Shown here one piece after another: positions 44,562-53,640 of a DNA stretch of 64,000 nt. Where the stretch lies: assembly GCA_902826485.1 (NCBI GenBank), contig CADEEZ010000005.1, positions 92,061 to 156,060 on the forward strand. Direction: 5' to 3'. A model generated the notes under the pieces. It ran no database searches. It was not told the DNA's origin and was given only the letters and a program-made list of their open reading frames with translations. This stretch comes from an uncultured Gammaproteobacteria bacterium. Lineage in GTDB: Bacteria; Pseudomonadota; Gammaproteobacteria; Berkiellales; Berkiellaceae. Position 1 is the stretch's first letter. Every line of letters begins with the position of its first letter. Both the position numbers and the translations under genes were made by a program.

Positions 44562-45431
44562 ATGAGCGTATTAGTTAATAAAAATACCCGGGTGATTTGC
44601 CAAGGGTTTACCGGTAAACAAGGTACTTTCCATTCTGAACAAGCCATTGAATATGGCACAAAAATGGTCGGAGGCATTACGCCTGGTAAAGGCGGCCAAA
44701 AACATTTAGGTTTGCCCGTATTTAATACTGTCAGAGAAGCAGTAGAAAAAACAGGCGCCGAAGCGAGCGTCATTTACGTTCCCGCGGCTTTTTGTAAAGA
44801 TTCTATTATTGAAGCAGCCGATGCGGGTATTAGCCTGATTGTTTGTATCACCGAAGGCATACCGACATTAGATATGATGCTGGTTAAAGAATATTTAAAT
44901 AACAGAAATTGCAGATTAATTGGACCAAACTGCCCAGGGATTATTACCCCAGGCGAGTGCAAAATCGGTATTATGCCGGGTAGCATTCACTTACCGGGTC
45001 GTGTGGGTATTGTGTCTCGTTCAGGTACTTTAACTTACGAAGCGGTTAAACAAACCACAGACATGGGCTTAGGTCAAAGCACGTGTATCGGTATTGGTGG
45101 CGATCCTATTCCGGGCACCAGCTTTATTGATGCCTTAAAATTATTCCAAGACGATCCTCAAACAGAAGGGATTGTTATGGTCGGTGAAATTGGCGGTAGT
45201 GCAGAAGAAGAAGCCGCTGAATTCATCGCTCAATACGTTAAAAAACCAGTGGTATCTTATATTGCTGGGGTTGCGGCACCTGAAGGCAAACGCATGGGTC
45301 ATGCGGGTGCCATTATTTCGGGCGGAAAAGGCACAGCAGCTGAAAAGTTTGCTGCCCTTGAAAAAGCCGGCGTACGTACCGTAAAATCACCTGCAGACAT
45401 TGGTCGTGCCTTAAAAGAATTAATGGGCTAA
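44562..45431 (+). CDS. sucD: succinyl-CoA synthetase alpha subunit
   Basis: Binds CoA and carries the phosphohistidine. 289 residues. CoA site [18 protein letters not shown], the [12 protein letters not shown] segment and the phosphorylated His in [17 protein letters not shown]. The ATG at 44562 ([11 protein letters not shown]) was preferred to a TTG nine bases upstream. It ends the sdh-suc run, 30 bases before a strong terminator. Confidence 0.98.
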   Translation: MSVLVNKNTRVICQGFTGKQGTFHSEQAIEYGTKMVGGITPGKGGQKHLGLPVFNTVREAVEKTGAEASVIYVPAAFCKDSIIEAADAGISLIVCITEGIPTLDMMLVKEYLNNRNCRLIGPNCPGIITPGECKIGIMPGSIHLPGRVGIVSRSGTLTYEAVKQTTDMGLGQSTCIGIGGDPIPGTSFIDALKLFQDDPQTEGIVMVGEIGGSAEEEAAEFIAQYVKKPVVSYIAGVAAPEGKRMGHAGAIISGGKGTAAEKFAALEKAGVRTVKSPADIGRALKELMG

Positions 45432-45462
45432 TTTTTAGCGCTTAATTCGAATGACTTGATTT

Positions 45463-45489
45463 AAAAAAGGGGCCTATGGCCCCTTTTTT
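45463..45489 (+). terminator. terminator of the sdh-suc operon
   Basis: AAAAAAGGGGCC and GGCCCCTTTTTT form a perfect 12-bp stem with loop TAT; the T run is part of the stem and continues for seven bases. Confidence 0.95.
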
Positions 45490-45531
45490 ATGCTTGAATA
45501 ATTAAAAAAATGCAAAATAAGGTTTTGAATC

Positions 45532-45961
45532 ATGGACGTTCAAAAACTAGATTACTACAGTTATTTACCCTGCATTTAAGCAAATTTTATTAAATAATCA
45601 AAAAAAACTATTTGATATATTTTGGCCAATAATACTAGAAGAAAACGAAGATAAGCTGGATCATCCAGATATGTTAATAGATCTCATGGCTTTACAATTA
45701 TCCCTACTTTTTCGTCCGTGGTATGCACATAGAATAGAGCGTGATTTACAGCAAATTTGGGATATGTTGCGAGAGATAAAGGCGAAAAGAAAGGCCATTA
45801 AAATTGAAGAGGAGATTGACTTAACTCAATTTTCAGCGCTTTCAATACAAAATGCCAGTTATCATCCTGGTTACACTGATCATGCTAAAGGTAAAAACAA
45901 TCATGACAATCACCTTGATAAATTATCGGACGAAAACCATCAAAGTCTCACATTTAAATAG
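45532..45961 (+). pseudogene. remnant of an ankyrin-repeat gene
   Basis: The ATG at 45532 gives only MDVQKLDYYSYLPCI before a stop; in another phase the DNA from 45551 codes KQILLNNQKKLFDIFWPIIL, then LMALQLSLLFRPWYAHRIERD to the stop at 45961. This is clearly the C-terminal module of the next gene (FQKRLFNIFWPLII and IMALQLSLMFPRWYAHRIKND). The ankyrin part between has been deleted and the phase is broken. An ATG at 45671 could still allow a 96-residue product, but I judge the locus dead. Immediately upstream lies the suc terminator. Confidence 0.8.
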
Positions 45962-46026
45962 GTATTACAGGTAAACTTTATTAAGGTATATCTTATTTAT
46001 TTTGGCTATAAAGCCAGGGGGTCATA

Positions 46027-46941
46027 ATGGATTTTAGTGGATTTAACCTTAATTATTTTAGACAACTTAATCAGGATCAAAAAAAACAATTTTTATTAAT
46101 AGCCATTCATCTTGGCCTTACAGAAGAAGTATCTGCATTTATGAAAGCAGGAGCTAACATAGAATCAAAGGACAAAGATGGCAATACCCCATTGCTGTTA
46201 GCTGCTATGTATGGGCGTACTACTATCGTCGAATTATTGCTCACAGCAAAAGCAAATGTCGATGCCGTCAATCAACGGGGTAACACCCCATTATTATTGG
46301 CTTCTGAATATGGTCATTTCGAAATTGTGAATAGGCTGCTTCAAGCAAAAGCAAATCAATTTATGATAAATGATAATGGAGAAAATGCCCTTCATGTTGC
46401 CACAACGTATCATCATCGCGCAATTGCTTTTCGATTATACAGTTCAATGTCAAATAGACAGATTGATATTGCCACCCTAACTAAACCCATGCTTAAAGAA
46501 ACGGCATCCGAATATAGAAAAGCTATTTTAAATTTCCAAAAGAGATTGTTTAATATATTTTGGCCTTTAATCATTGAAACGGATCACAAAAAGCTTAGCC
46601 AACCCATACTGCCCCTTAAGATAATGGCCTTACAGTTATCCCTGATGTTTCCAAGATGGTATGCTCATAGGATAAAAAATGATTTAGATACCGTGTGGGG
46701 TATCATGCGTAAGATGAGGGAGCGAAACAAAATACCCAAAATTACCATAAGCCTTGAGGCTCAATTATCCGATTTATCCATTCAAGCGCGGGAGCCAGTT
46801 TATCTTCCTTCATTTTCGAATAGGGAAAAACAACTGAATAGGAGAAAGTCACATCCCCCAGAAACCACTATTGAAGAAAAATATGAAGCGCTTACGGCTC
46901 ATCATAGAAAAAAATGGTGTTCATTTTCGACAAGTAAATAA
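46027..46941 (+). CDS. ankyrin-repeat protein
   Basis: A 304-residue protein with about four ankyrin repeats (residues 25-145; units GANIESKDKDGNTPLLLAAM and KANVDAVNQRGNTPLLLASE) and a C-terminal helical module (about 155-225) that is shared with the pseudogene just before and, more distantly, with the 549-residue ankyrin protein at 20.4 kb. The tail is basic and polar. No signal peptide. GGGGG lies before the ATG. Ankyrin proteins of this size in intracellular bacteria are often secreted effectors, but the host target cannot be read from the sequence. Confidence 0.88.
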   Translation: MDFSGFNLNYFRQLNQDQKKQFLLIAIHLGLTEEVSAFMKAGANIESKDKDGNTPLLLAAMYGRTTIVELLLTAKANVDAVNQRGNTPLLLASEYGHFEIVNRLLQAKANQFMINDNGENALHVATTYHHRAIAFRLYSSMSNRQIDIATLTKPMLKETASEYRKAILNFQKRLFNIFWPLIIETDHKKLSQPILPLKIMALQLSLMFPRWYAHRIKNDLDTVWGIMRKMRERNKIPKITISLEAQLSDLSIQAREPVYLPSFSNREKQLNRRKSHPPETTIEEKYEALTAHHRKKWCSFSTSK

Positions 46942-47103
46942 CATGGAGCCAATAATTGATGTTGTCTTTGAGTGAAAATTATGGGATAAAACTGATAAAA
47001 AAGTGACAAAAGGCTGTTATTTTCAGATGAGTTGACGAATAGAGGAGTTGTGCAACTGATATAATAATGAAATTATTTTATTAAATCTTAAAGGTAATTT
47101 CTC

Positions 47104-49302
47104 ATGGATCAAATGCACGTTGAAATCCCAAAAAATGATGCTGCCAGCAGCAGAGCAGGTGTAACCGTATTAACTTGGGGTAGCCAAAATGCAGATATTA
47201 ACCAACAGTATCTTCCTAGTGTGGTGAGCCATTTAAATCATATTTTTTTAAAAAACCATAATCCTGGGCATACGGCAGTACAACTTGCTATAAGTGACAC
47301 ACCCCAAAATCGTGAAATGGTCAGTACTCTCTTAGCTGGCACGAATATAGTCTATAAGCTAAAGACCTATAACACACCCACCATTAATTTTCCCATGAAC
47401 AGCAAAAGTATTATTGACGGCGCGTTTGACAATCATCTTGTTCATTCTGAATCAGTGATAGAAATTTATTTTAGCTTTTGGCCAGCCAGTGATAATTCAG
47501 CAAGATTTTCTGGTTATCAATCCGATTTGATTGATGAGCGACTTGGTGTTCACGTACAATATGACATTGACACAATTCATCGTTTTAATCCTGAATTAAA
47601 CCCAGAAAGACGAAATAGAAACACGAGAGAATTAAATAACTTCTTTTCGCCTACAGAGAAAGAAATCACTTTAGAATTTAACAGTTATTTTCATCAAAAT
47701 AAAAATAATGCTCAGCTTAATGCGGTAGTTCAAGCCTACCAAGAAAAAAAACGTATAGCTGCAATGGATTCATCTGCAAATGTTCTTTTAGAAAAATTAA
47801 AAAACATTATAAGTGTATTAAAAGATAAGGTGCAAAAAAATCAAGAAATAGAAGCATTTTCAATGCATTACCGTAAAATGATGTTGCAAATTATCGGTGT
47901 AAATCTTACTGAAGAAATTAAAATTATTTTAAATAAAGAAAAAATAAGTTTAGTCGAATCAGAGAAAATCACAGAATGTTTAGAAAATGCCATTTTAAAT
48001 ATTAAAAATGACGAGAATTGGGCTAAGTTACAATTTATTCATAGCGTTTTCGAATATTTAAAACATAATCCAATGACTCTTGAGGAAAAGAAAACAGATG
48101 AAAAGGTTTTACTGTTTAAATATTTTCGTGAATGTATTTCACGAGCAGAAAAAAGTTTAAACTTTGCAGAAGTAAACAAAGTGATTGTTTATTTTAAAGA
48201 GAGACATGATGATTCGGAAATTAACCTTATTAAGAGTAATGAGGATTTGCAAGTACTAAAAAAATTGATTTCAGAAATGTTATCTTATCTCAACCCTAAT
48301 TCTTTAGTCAATCAGAACATTCGAGTAAAACTCGAAGATATGTTTGGTTCAAATCAATTACACATGAATCTTGTTCAGATTGCACTTGAACTTAAGGCTA
48401 TTTTTTTAAATAAAGAATTTTTCAAAACGACAATAGGTAAATATTTTGAAAGGCTTGTTAACTTAAGCACAGAAGAATTATTTGAGGCACATGAGGGATT
48501 ATTTCTCAATGTACTAAAAAAACTTCATGAATGTTTTGAAATTTTAAATACAGGACAAGATCTTGCCAAAGATCACATTTTAAATATAGAAGAAGCTATA
48601 TTGCAAACATTATCTGCTTGTTTAATGGGAATTCACAAAAGATCTGAATTATTTAATGATGAAATGATTTATGACTTATCAAATGAATCTTATATCGTTG
48701 GCAAGCAACCAGATCATACACTTTCTTTGCCCATTAAAACGTTTATTAAAGATGGCTTAGATCCAGTAGCCATGTTAAAACAAATGGCAAAAATTGCGCA
48801 TGATAAAGACAAACAAGGATTTAATTTAATCAGTTATAATTGCTCTTCAGCTTCTATGCAAGTTCTGGCAGCTGGTGCAGGCAATAAAGAATGGATTTTC
48901 AATCAAGGAGAATTAGGCACGGTATTTACGCCACATATTGTTTATATGCGCACAAGAGAATACTTAAACGAGCTTAACAACCCTTATTATGAAAAACCAA
49001 CGCCTTACTTTGTCGCCTACAAGAATTGCTTAGATCATTATGGCAATCGAGCAGTCTCTATTGCTGCTAAAAAAGATGAAATCGTTAAACAATCTTGGGG
49101 TGATATTATCAAATCGGGTGCAGAAATGATCTACTCAGGTGGGATTGCCATTGCATTACAAACAGTGGGCTCGGTTATTTTTAATCAACAAAAGAACTTA
49201 GATGATGAGGCGACTGACGTTCTTAAGAGAAAACCGAATTACAATCATATGACTAAAGAAGAGCGAACCAGAGCCCAAAAGCGCATTAGATATAATACAT
49301 AA
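47104..49302 (+). CDS. large protein with permuted papain-like (LRAT/NlpC-like) features, effector candidate
   Basis: A 732-residue protein of no named family that I can give. Near the N-terminus is NPGHTAVQLAI with His56, then IEIYFSFWPASD (120-131), a pattern seen in permuted papain-like domains of Legionella-type proteins. Far downstream comes GFNLISYNCSSASMQVLAAG with Cys580, the expected late nucleophile. Between them about 400 residues of charged helix have been inserted. Near the C-terminus a hydrophobic stretch (AEMIYSGGIAIALQTVGSVIF, about 680-700) could be a membrane anchor, followed by a basic tail (KRKPNY, RTRAQKRIRYNT). It probably acts in the host cell; activity is inferred. AAGGT precedes the ATG. 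Confidence 0.6.
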   Translation: MDQMHVEIPKNDAASSRAGVTVLTWGSQNADINQQYLPSVVSHLNHIFLKNHNPGHTAVQLAISDTPQNREMVSTLLAGTNIVYKLKTYNTPTINFPMNSKSIIDGAFDNHLVHSESVIEIYFSFWPASDNSARFSGYQSDLIDERLGVHVQYDIDTIHRFNPELNPERRNRNTRELNNFFSPTEKEITLEFNSYFHQNKNNAQLNAVVQAYQEKKRIAAMDSSANVLLEKLKNIISVLKDKVQKNQEIEAFSMHYRKMMLQIIGVNLTEEIKIILNKEKISLVESEKITECLENAILNIKNDENWAKLQFIHSVFEYLKHNPMTLEEKKTDEKVLLFKYFRECISRAEKSLNFAEVNKVIVYFKERHDDSEINLIKSNEDLQVLKKLISEMLSYLNPNSLVNQNIRVKLEDMFGSNQLHMNLVQIALELKAIFLNKEFFKTTIGKYFERLVNLSTEELFEAHEGLFLNVLKKLHECFEILNTGQDLAKDHILNIEEAILQTLSACLMGIHKRSELFNDEMIYDLSNESYIVGKQPDHTLSLPIKTFIKDGLDPVAMLKQMAKIAHDKDKQGFNLISYNCSSASMQVLAAGAGNKEWIFNQGELGTVFTPHIVYMRTREYLNELNNPYYEKPTPYFVAYKNCLDHYGNRAVSIAAKKDEIVKQSWGDIIKSGAEMIYSGGIAIALQTVGSVIFNQQKNLDDEATDVLKRKPNYNHMTKEERTRAQKRIRYNT

Positions 49303-49310
49303 CGTGTGGT

Positions 49311-49580
49311 TTATTGGGTAATAATTCTGAGGGCGTGTATGCCTTTGTTTGTACCAATATAATCGCCTAAAATGCGATAAACCAATTGGTGTTGCTGTAC
49401 TTTTGAAAGGCCTTCAAATTTTGCGGTATGGATGGTTAAAGTAAAATGCCCATCTGTACCCGCAAAGTGATCGGCATGTTCATGCGAATCATCACTGAGT
49501 TCTAAAAAAGTAGGGGCAAGTTCAGCGTTAAGCTTTGCTTTCATCTCACTGATTAAATCTTGTCTGGTCATGACCATCAT
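49311..49580 (-). CDS. BolA-family protein
   Basis: An 89-residue BolA/YrbA-type protein, which with monothiol glutaredoxins handles iron-sulfur clusters and affects cell shape and stress response. Seen: an N-terminal helix with MKAKLNAELAPTFLELSDDSH, a H-rich HEHADHFAGTDGHF stretch and the helix EGLSKVQQHQLVYRILGDY leading to a C-terminal HALRI strand with the invariant histidine. AGGTAG lies before the first ATG. It is 24 bases after yciB on the same strand, a pairing common in proteobacteria. Confidence 0.92.
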   Translation of the reverse strand: MMVMTRQDLISEMKAKLNAELAPTFLELSDDSHEHADHFAGTDGHFTLTIHTAKFEGLSKVQQHQLVYRILGDYIGTNKGIHALRIITQ

Positions 49581-49604
49581 ATATACTACCTATTGAAGAA
49601 TGAA

Positions 49605-50168
49605 TTAATTTATTTTACGGGGTATGGCCGAAGTAGGCGTAGATATTTTGCTTAAAACAACTGCTTGTAATAAGACAAATACCAAGGTTAAGCCAAAAGA
49701 ACCGAATAATTTGAAATTTACCCACGTGTTTGTATCACAAGTGTAAACCACCAATAAATTTAAGGCGCCCATGGCAATAAAAAATAACACCCAACTTAAA
49801 TTCAGTTTTTTCCAAAGTGTTTCAGATAATTCAACCGTTTTTTCCATCATGCGTTGAGCGATAGGTTTTACCGGTTTAGGACCAAAAAACTGGCTAAAAT
49901 AAAACACCAAGCCCATTAGCCAATAAATTGCCGTGGGTTTCCATTTAATAAACATTTCGTTTTTGAATAATAAGGTTGCACCGCCTAAAAGCGTGATGGC
50001 CCCTAAACTCAGCCATTGCATGACGTCTATTGTTTGACGGCGGATAAGAGCATACCCCAACTGCAACACAGCCGTGATCATGGCGATGCAAGTTGCGGCA
50101 TAAATGCCATAAAATTTGTAGGCAATAAAAAAGAAGATAACAGGCAATAAATCGTATAAAAATTTCAT
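49605..50168 (-). CDS. yciB: inner-membrane septation protein A
   Basis: A 187-residue YciB/IspZ protein with five membrane helices. Family motifs: the start MKFLYDLLPVIFFFIAYKF, the middle segment GGATLLFKNEMFIKWKPTAIYW, and FFGPKPVKPIAQRMMEK. Known role: cell-envelope synthesis and septation together with other division proteins. It is the first gene of the yciB-bolA pair and divergent from uup. Confidence 0.95.
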   Translation of the reverse strand: MKFLYDLLPVIFFFIAYKFYGIYAATCIAMITAVLQLGYALIRRQTIDVMQWLSLGAITLLGGATLLFKNEMFIKWKPTAIYWLMGLVFYFSQFFGPKPVKPIAQRMMEKTVELSETLWKKLNLSWVLFFIAMGALNLLVVYTCDTNTWVNFKLFGSFGLTLVFVLLQAVVLSKISTPTSAIPRKIN

Positions 50169-50260
50169 ATTTAGTAATCTACATGAATTATAATTTCTAG
50201 GCTTATCCGCGATATTATCACATTTGACCTATTATTTTAATTCTTTTGTCCACCTCAATA

Positions 50261-50289
50261 AGAACAATCACTCTATACAATGCTATAAT
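50261..50289 (+). promoter_or_regulatory. promoter of uup
   Basis: Extended -10 TGCTATAAT (50281-50289) with a weak -35 AGAACA 17 bases before it. Predicted transcript start near 50296, 45 bases before the ATG. Confidence 0.6.
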
Positions 50290-50340
50290 GCCCCCCATTA
50301 TTTAGCCTAATTTATTTTATTTTTATCGAGTGTATGTAGC

Positions 50341-52242
50341 ATGCCGTTAGTTACCCTAAAGAACCTCTATTTTTCTGTTGGTCAATTTCCCTTATTAGAT
50401 TATGTGAATGAAAATTTTGAGGCTAACGAACGCATTGCGCTCATTGGGCGAAATGGGCAGGGCAAGTCCACTTTATTTAAGATATTATCAGGCACGCAAA
50501 CACCGGATTCGGGCGAAATTTTAAAGCCTGATTATTTAAAAGTGGCTATTTTGCCTCAAGAACTCCCGCCATTAGAGCCTATTACTGTTTTTGAGTTTGT
50601 GGCCAAAGGCTTATCTGGCTTAAGCGATATCTTGGTTGAATATCATGCGCTTATCGAACAAACCGATAATCATGATGATAATTGGATGAAAAAAATCAGC
50701 CATTGCCAAACGCAATTAGAACATTTGGGTGGGTGGCAAATTCAAGAACGCATTGAGCGCGTCATTCACGATTTAGGGTTACCTGCCTCAAAATTAGTCT
50801 CTGAATTATCGGGTGGCTGGCGTAGAAGGGTGGCTTTAGCGCAAGCCTTAGTTCAAGAGCCCGATATTTTATTACTCGATGAGCCCACGAATCATCTCGA
50901 TTTAGAAGCCATCGAATGGCTCGAAAAAATGTTGTTGGCTTACCCTAAAACAATTATGTTTGTGACGCATGATAGGGCATTATTAAGAAAATTAGGCACG
51001 CGCATACTTGAATTAGACCGAGGACAATTGACCTCATATCCAGCAGATTATGATGGCTATTTAGCACGTAAAGAACAAGCTGTGTTAGATGAAGAAAAGC
51101 AAAATGCTTTATTCGATAAAAGACTCTCTGAAGAAGAGCAATGGTTAAGACAAGGCGTAAAAGCACGCCGAACGCGTAATGAAGGCCGCGTACGTGCATT
51201 AAAAGCCTTAAGAGAAGTGCGCCAAAGTCGTCGTACCTTGCAAGGCAAACCGAGTTTCGAAGTAAACGATGCCAATGTGAAATCGGGTAAAACCATGATT
51301 CAGGCTAAAAATCTGTCCTTTGGTTATACGCCCACCACTCAATTACTTAAAGATTTTACTTTCACTATACAACGTGGCGATAAAATTGCCATAGTGGGCC
51401 CGAATGGGGTAGGTAAAACCACTTTAGTAAAATTACTATTGGGATTGATTGCGCCCACAAGTGGAGAAGTAAAACAAAGCCCGACGATGCAAGTGGCTTT
51501 TTTCGATCAAACCAGAGATTCGCTTGATAAAACTCAAACGGTTATGGCCAACGTGGCCAATGGCGACGACATTATTCCCATTAATGGCAAAAATAAACAT
51601 GTGATTGGCTATTTGGGGGACTTTTTATTTTCACCCAATAAATGCCGCGCAACCGCAGAAACCTTATCTGGGGGAGAACAAAACCGGTTATTATTAGCCA
51701 AATTATTTGCCAAACCCGCTAACGTATTAGTATTAGACGAACCTACGAATGATTTAGATATTGAATCGTTAGATGTACTAGAAGAACTCTTATTAGAGTA
51801 TTCTGGTACCGTGATTATCATTTCTCATGATAGAGAATTTATTGATAATATTGCAACGTATACTATTGCCTTTGAAGAATCGGGTGCTGTTACGATTAAT
51901 GTGGGTGGGTATTCTGATTGGTTGGAACGTAAAAAAGCCATTGAAGAAAATAAAAATAAAGCAGCTAAAAAATCTACTGGGCCTAAATCTGCCAATACGA
52001 ATTTAAATCAAGCGGATAATAAAAAAAATAAATTATCGTTTAACGAGCAACGAGAATTAGCGGATTTGCCAGCCAAAGTCGAAAAACTTGAGGCAGATAT
52101 CTTGTTGGTTGAAGAAAAGATGGCACAACCTGAGTTTTATCAGCAATCTCAGGCTGATATTCAAAAAGTATCTCACCAATTAGAGCAGCTTAAAGAAACG
52201 TTGGCCAAAGCGTATGAAAGATGGGAAGAATTAGATAAGTAA
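50341..52242 (+). CDS. uup: ABC-F ATPase Uup
   Basis: A 633-residue soluble ATPase with two ABC domains and no membrane part. First domain: Walker A GRNGQGKS (37-44), signature LSGGWRRRVALAQAL and Walker B ILLLDEPTNHLD; second: GPNGVGKTT, LSGGEQNRLLLAKL and VLVLDEPTNDLD. A C-terminal coiled-coil DNA-binding domain (about 560-633) is present. In E. coli Uup (635 residues) affects transposon excision and ribosome or replication problems. The next gene converges at a distance of 8 bases. Confidence 0.95.
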   Translation: MPLVTLKNLYFSVGQFPLLDYVNENFEANERIALIGRNGQGKSTLFKILSGTQTPDSGEILKPDYLKVAILPQELPPLEPITVFEFVAKGLSGLSDILVEYHALIEQTDNHDDNWMKKISHCQTQLEHLGGWQIQERIERVIHDLGLPASKLVSELSGGWRRRVALAQALVQEPDILLLDEPTNHLDLEAIEWLEKMLLAYPKTIMFVTHDRALLRKLGTRILELDRGQLTSYPADYDGYLARKEQAVLDEEKQNALFDKRLSEEEQWLRQGVKARRTRNEGRVRALKALREVRQSRRTLQGKPSFEVNDANVKSGKTMIQAKNLSFGYTPTTQLLKDFTFTIQRGDKIAIVGPNGVGKTTLVKLLLGLIAPTSGEVKQSPTMQVAFFDQTRDSLDKTQTVMANVANGDDIIPINGKNKHVIGYLGDFLFSPNKCRATAETLSGGEQNRLLLAKLFAKPANVLVLDEPTNDLDIESLDVLEELLLEYSGTVIIISHDREFIDNIATYTIAFEESGAVTINVGGYSDWLERKKAIEENKNKAAKKSTGPKSANTNLNQADNKKNKLSFNEQRELADLPAKVEKLEADILLVEEKMAQPEFYQQSQADIQKVSHQLEQLKETLAKAYERWEELDK

Positions 52243-52250
52243 ATCCCTGA

Positions 52251-53438
52251 TTAAAACTTATACAACTTCGAAAACGCAATCGGGAAAAACCCATTCCCCG
52301 TCACATTCGTCGCGGTACCAAACGGATCAAACAGCATATAAAAAGCCGTCATGATGCCGACCATTTCCGTTGAAAAATGAAAATATTGTTCTAGTAAAGG
52401 CGTCACCACAATAATGGCGCCGCCTGGCACCGCAGCCACCGCGAATTTTGCCAACGCATACACCAATCCAAATTCAATGAATTCAAAAAAATTGGGTAAT
52501 TCATGACCAAACGCTAAGAGGGTGGTTAAAGATAAAATGGTGATCCCAATCGCACTGCCAATGGTATGAAAATTGATGGTAGCGGGAATAACCATATCGG
52601 CGACATCAGGGTTATCTAAGTTTTTTTCTGTACATAATATAAGCACAGGCATGGTTGCCGCGCTTGAAATGGTGCTAAAGCCCGTGATGGTAGCAGGCAA
52701 CACATTTTTGATATACCGCCAAAAAGTGCGGATCGAAAATTTCGCCGCAACCAGATAAAGAAATAAAACGTAGCTTAATTGTGTGCCCACCACAATAAAA
52801 AAGACAGGGGCGAAGGTTTTTAAAGCCTTACTTAGCGTGCCTTCATGTTCTAATTTAAAAACGAAGCCTAAGATAAAAATAGGCAAAAGGGGAATAAAAA
52901 TCTTTTTTAAAAACCAGTGAGCCGAAAAATTTAACCTTTTGGCAACGTGTAGCGTTTTAGGGTGTTTTTTATAGGAAAGCAAAATGCCCAAAATAAACCC
53001 AGCAATAAGCGCATATTGATTATCAAATAAAGGCGCTAAATTAAGGGTCCACAGAGTGCTGAGTTGAGATTCGGGGCTTATGGGAATATGGGGCGGAATA
53101 GTAAGTTGGGATAACATGACTGAGCCAACCGTAAAACCCGTGAGAATCGCAACGCAGTTCGATATATAAATCATAGAGACAAGCGCAAGGATAAATTTAA
53201 ACGCATCTGATTTCAGGTTGATGATGGCAGAAAAAACAAAACTAAAAATAATAAAAGGCAAAACAAAGACTAAAATCGATTTCATCGACAAACTAATAGA
53301 ATAAACAAAAGATTTTGCTTCGGTGGGGGCAAGGTGCCCCAAAAAAAGGGGAAGCACTAAAACGGATGCTAATAATAAGGGTAGGCCCATTTTTTTTAAA
53401 AATAGAGTGGGTAAATTTAAAGCTTGGGTGTTTGTCAT
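52251..53438 (-). CDS. dicarboxylate/amino acid:cation symporter (DAACS family)
   Basis: A 395-residue secondary transporter with about eight membrane helices and two re-entrant loops. The first loop carries STISSAATMPVL (usual SSSATLP) and the second is followed by FDPFGTATNVTGNG (usual DRFRTAVNVTGD). The changes at the substrate-binding Asp/Arg region (GNG in place of GDA) suggest a different substrate from aspartate, perhaps one without an amino group. Fits uptake of host metabolites. AGGTAAG precedes the ATG. Confidence 0.88.
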   Translation of the reverse strand: MTNTQALNLPTLFLKKMGLPLLLASVLVLPLFLGHLAPTEAKSFVYSISLSMKSILVFVLPFIIFSFVFSAIINLKSDAFKFILALVSMIYISNCVAILTGFTVGSVMLSQLTIPPHIPISPESQLSTLWTLNLAPLFDNQYALIAGFILGILLSYKKHPKTLHVAKRLNFSAHWFLKKIFIPLLPIFILGFVFKLEHEGTLSKALKTFAPVFFIVVGTQLSYVLFLYLVAAKFSIRTFWRYIKNVLPATITGFSTISSAATMPVLILCTEKNLDNPDVADMVIPATINFHTIGSAIGITILSLTTLLAFGHELPNFFEFIEFGLVYALAKFAVAAVPGGAIIVVTPLLEQYFHFSTEMVGIMTAFYMLFDPFGTATNVTGNGFFPIAFSKLYKF

Positions 53439-53640
53439 TTTACCACTTACCTATTTAACTGTTTAACTCAACCGCGTATTATATGAAAAACGAACCTTAT
53501 GATCCACCTTATTAAAATAGCTAAATATATAACTTATATACCTCTAAAAATACTTGCTGTTGATTTCCTATAAATTGTTTAAAATTAAAGAGATTAAAAA
53601 ATCTCATAATTATTAGTTAACTAAATTTTAGGAAAATATT

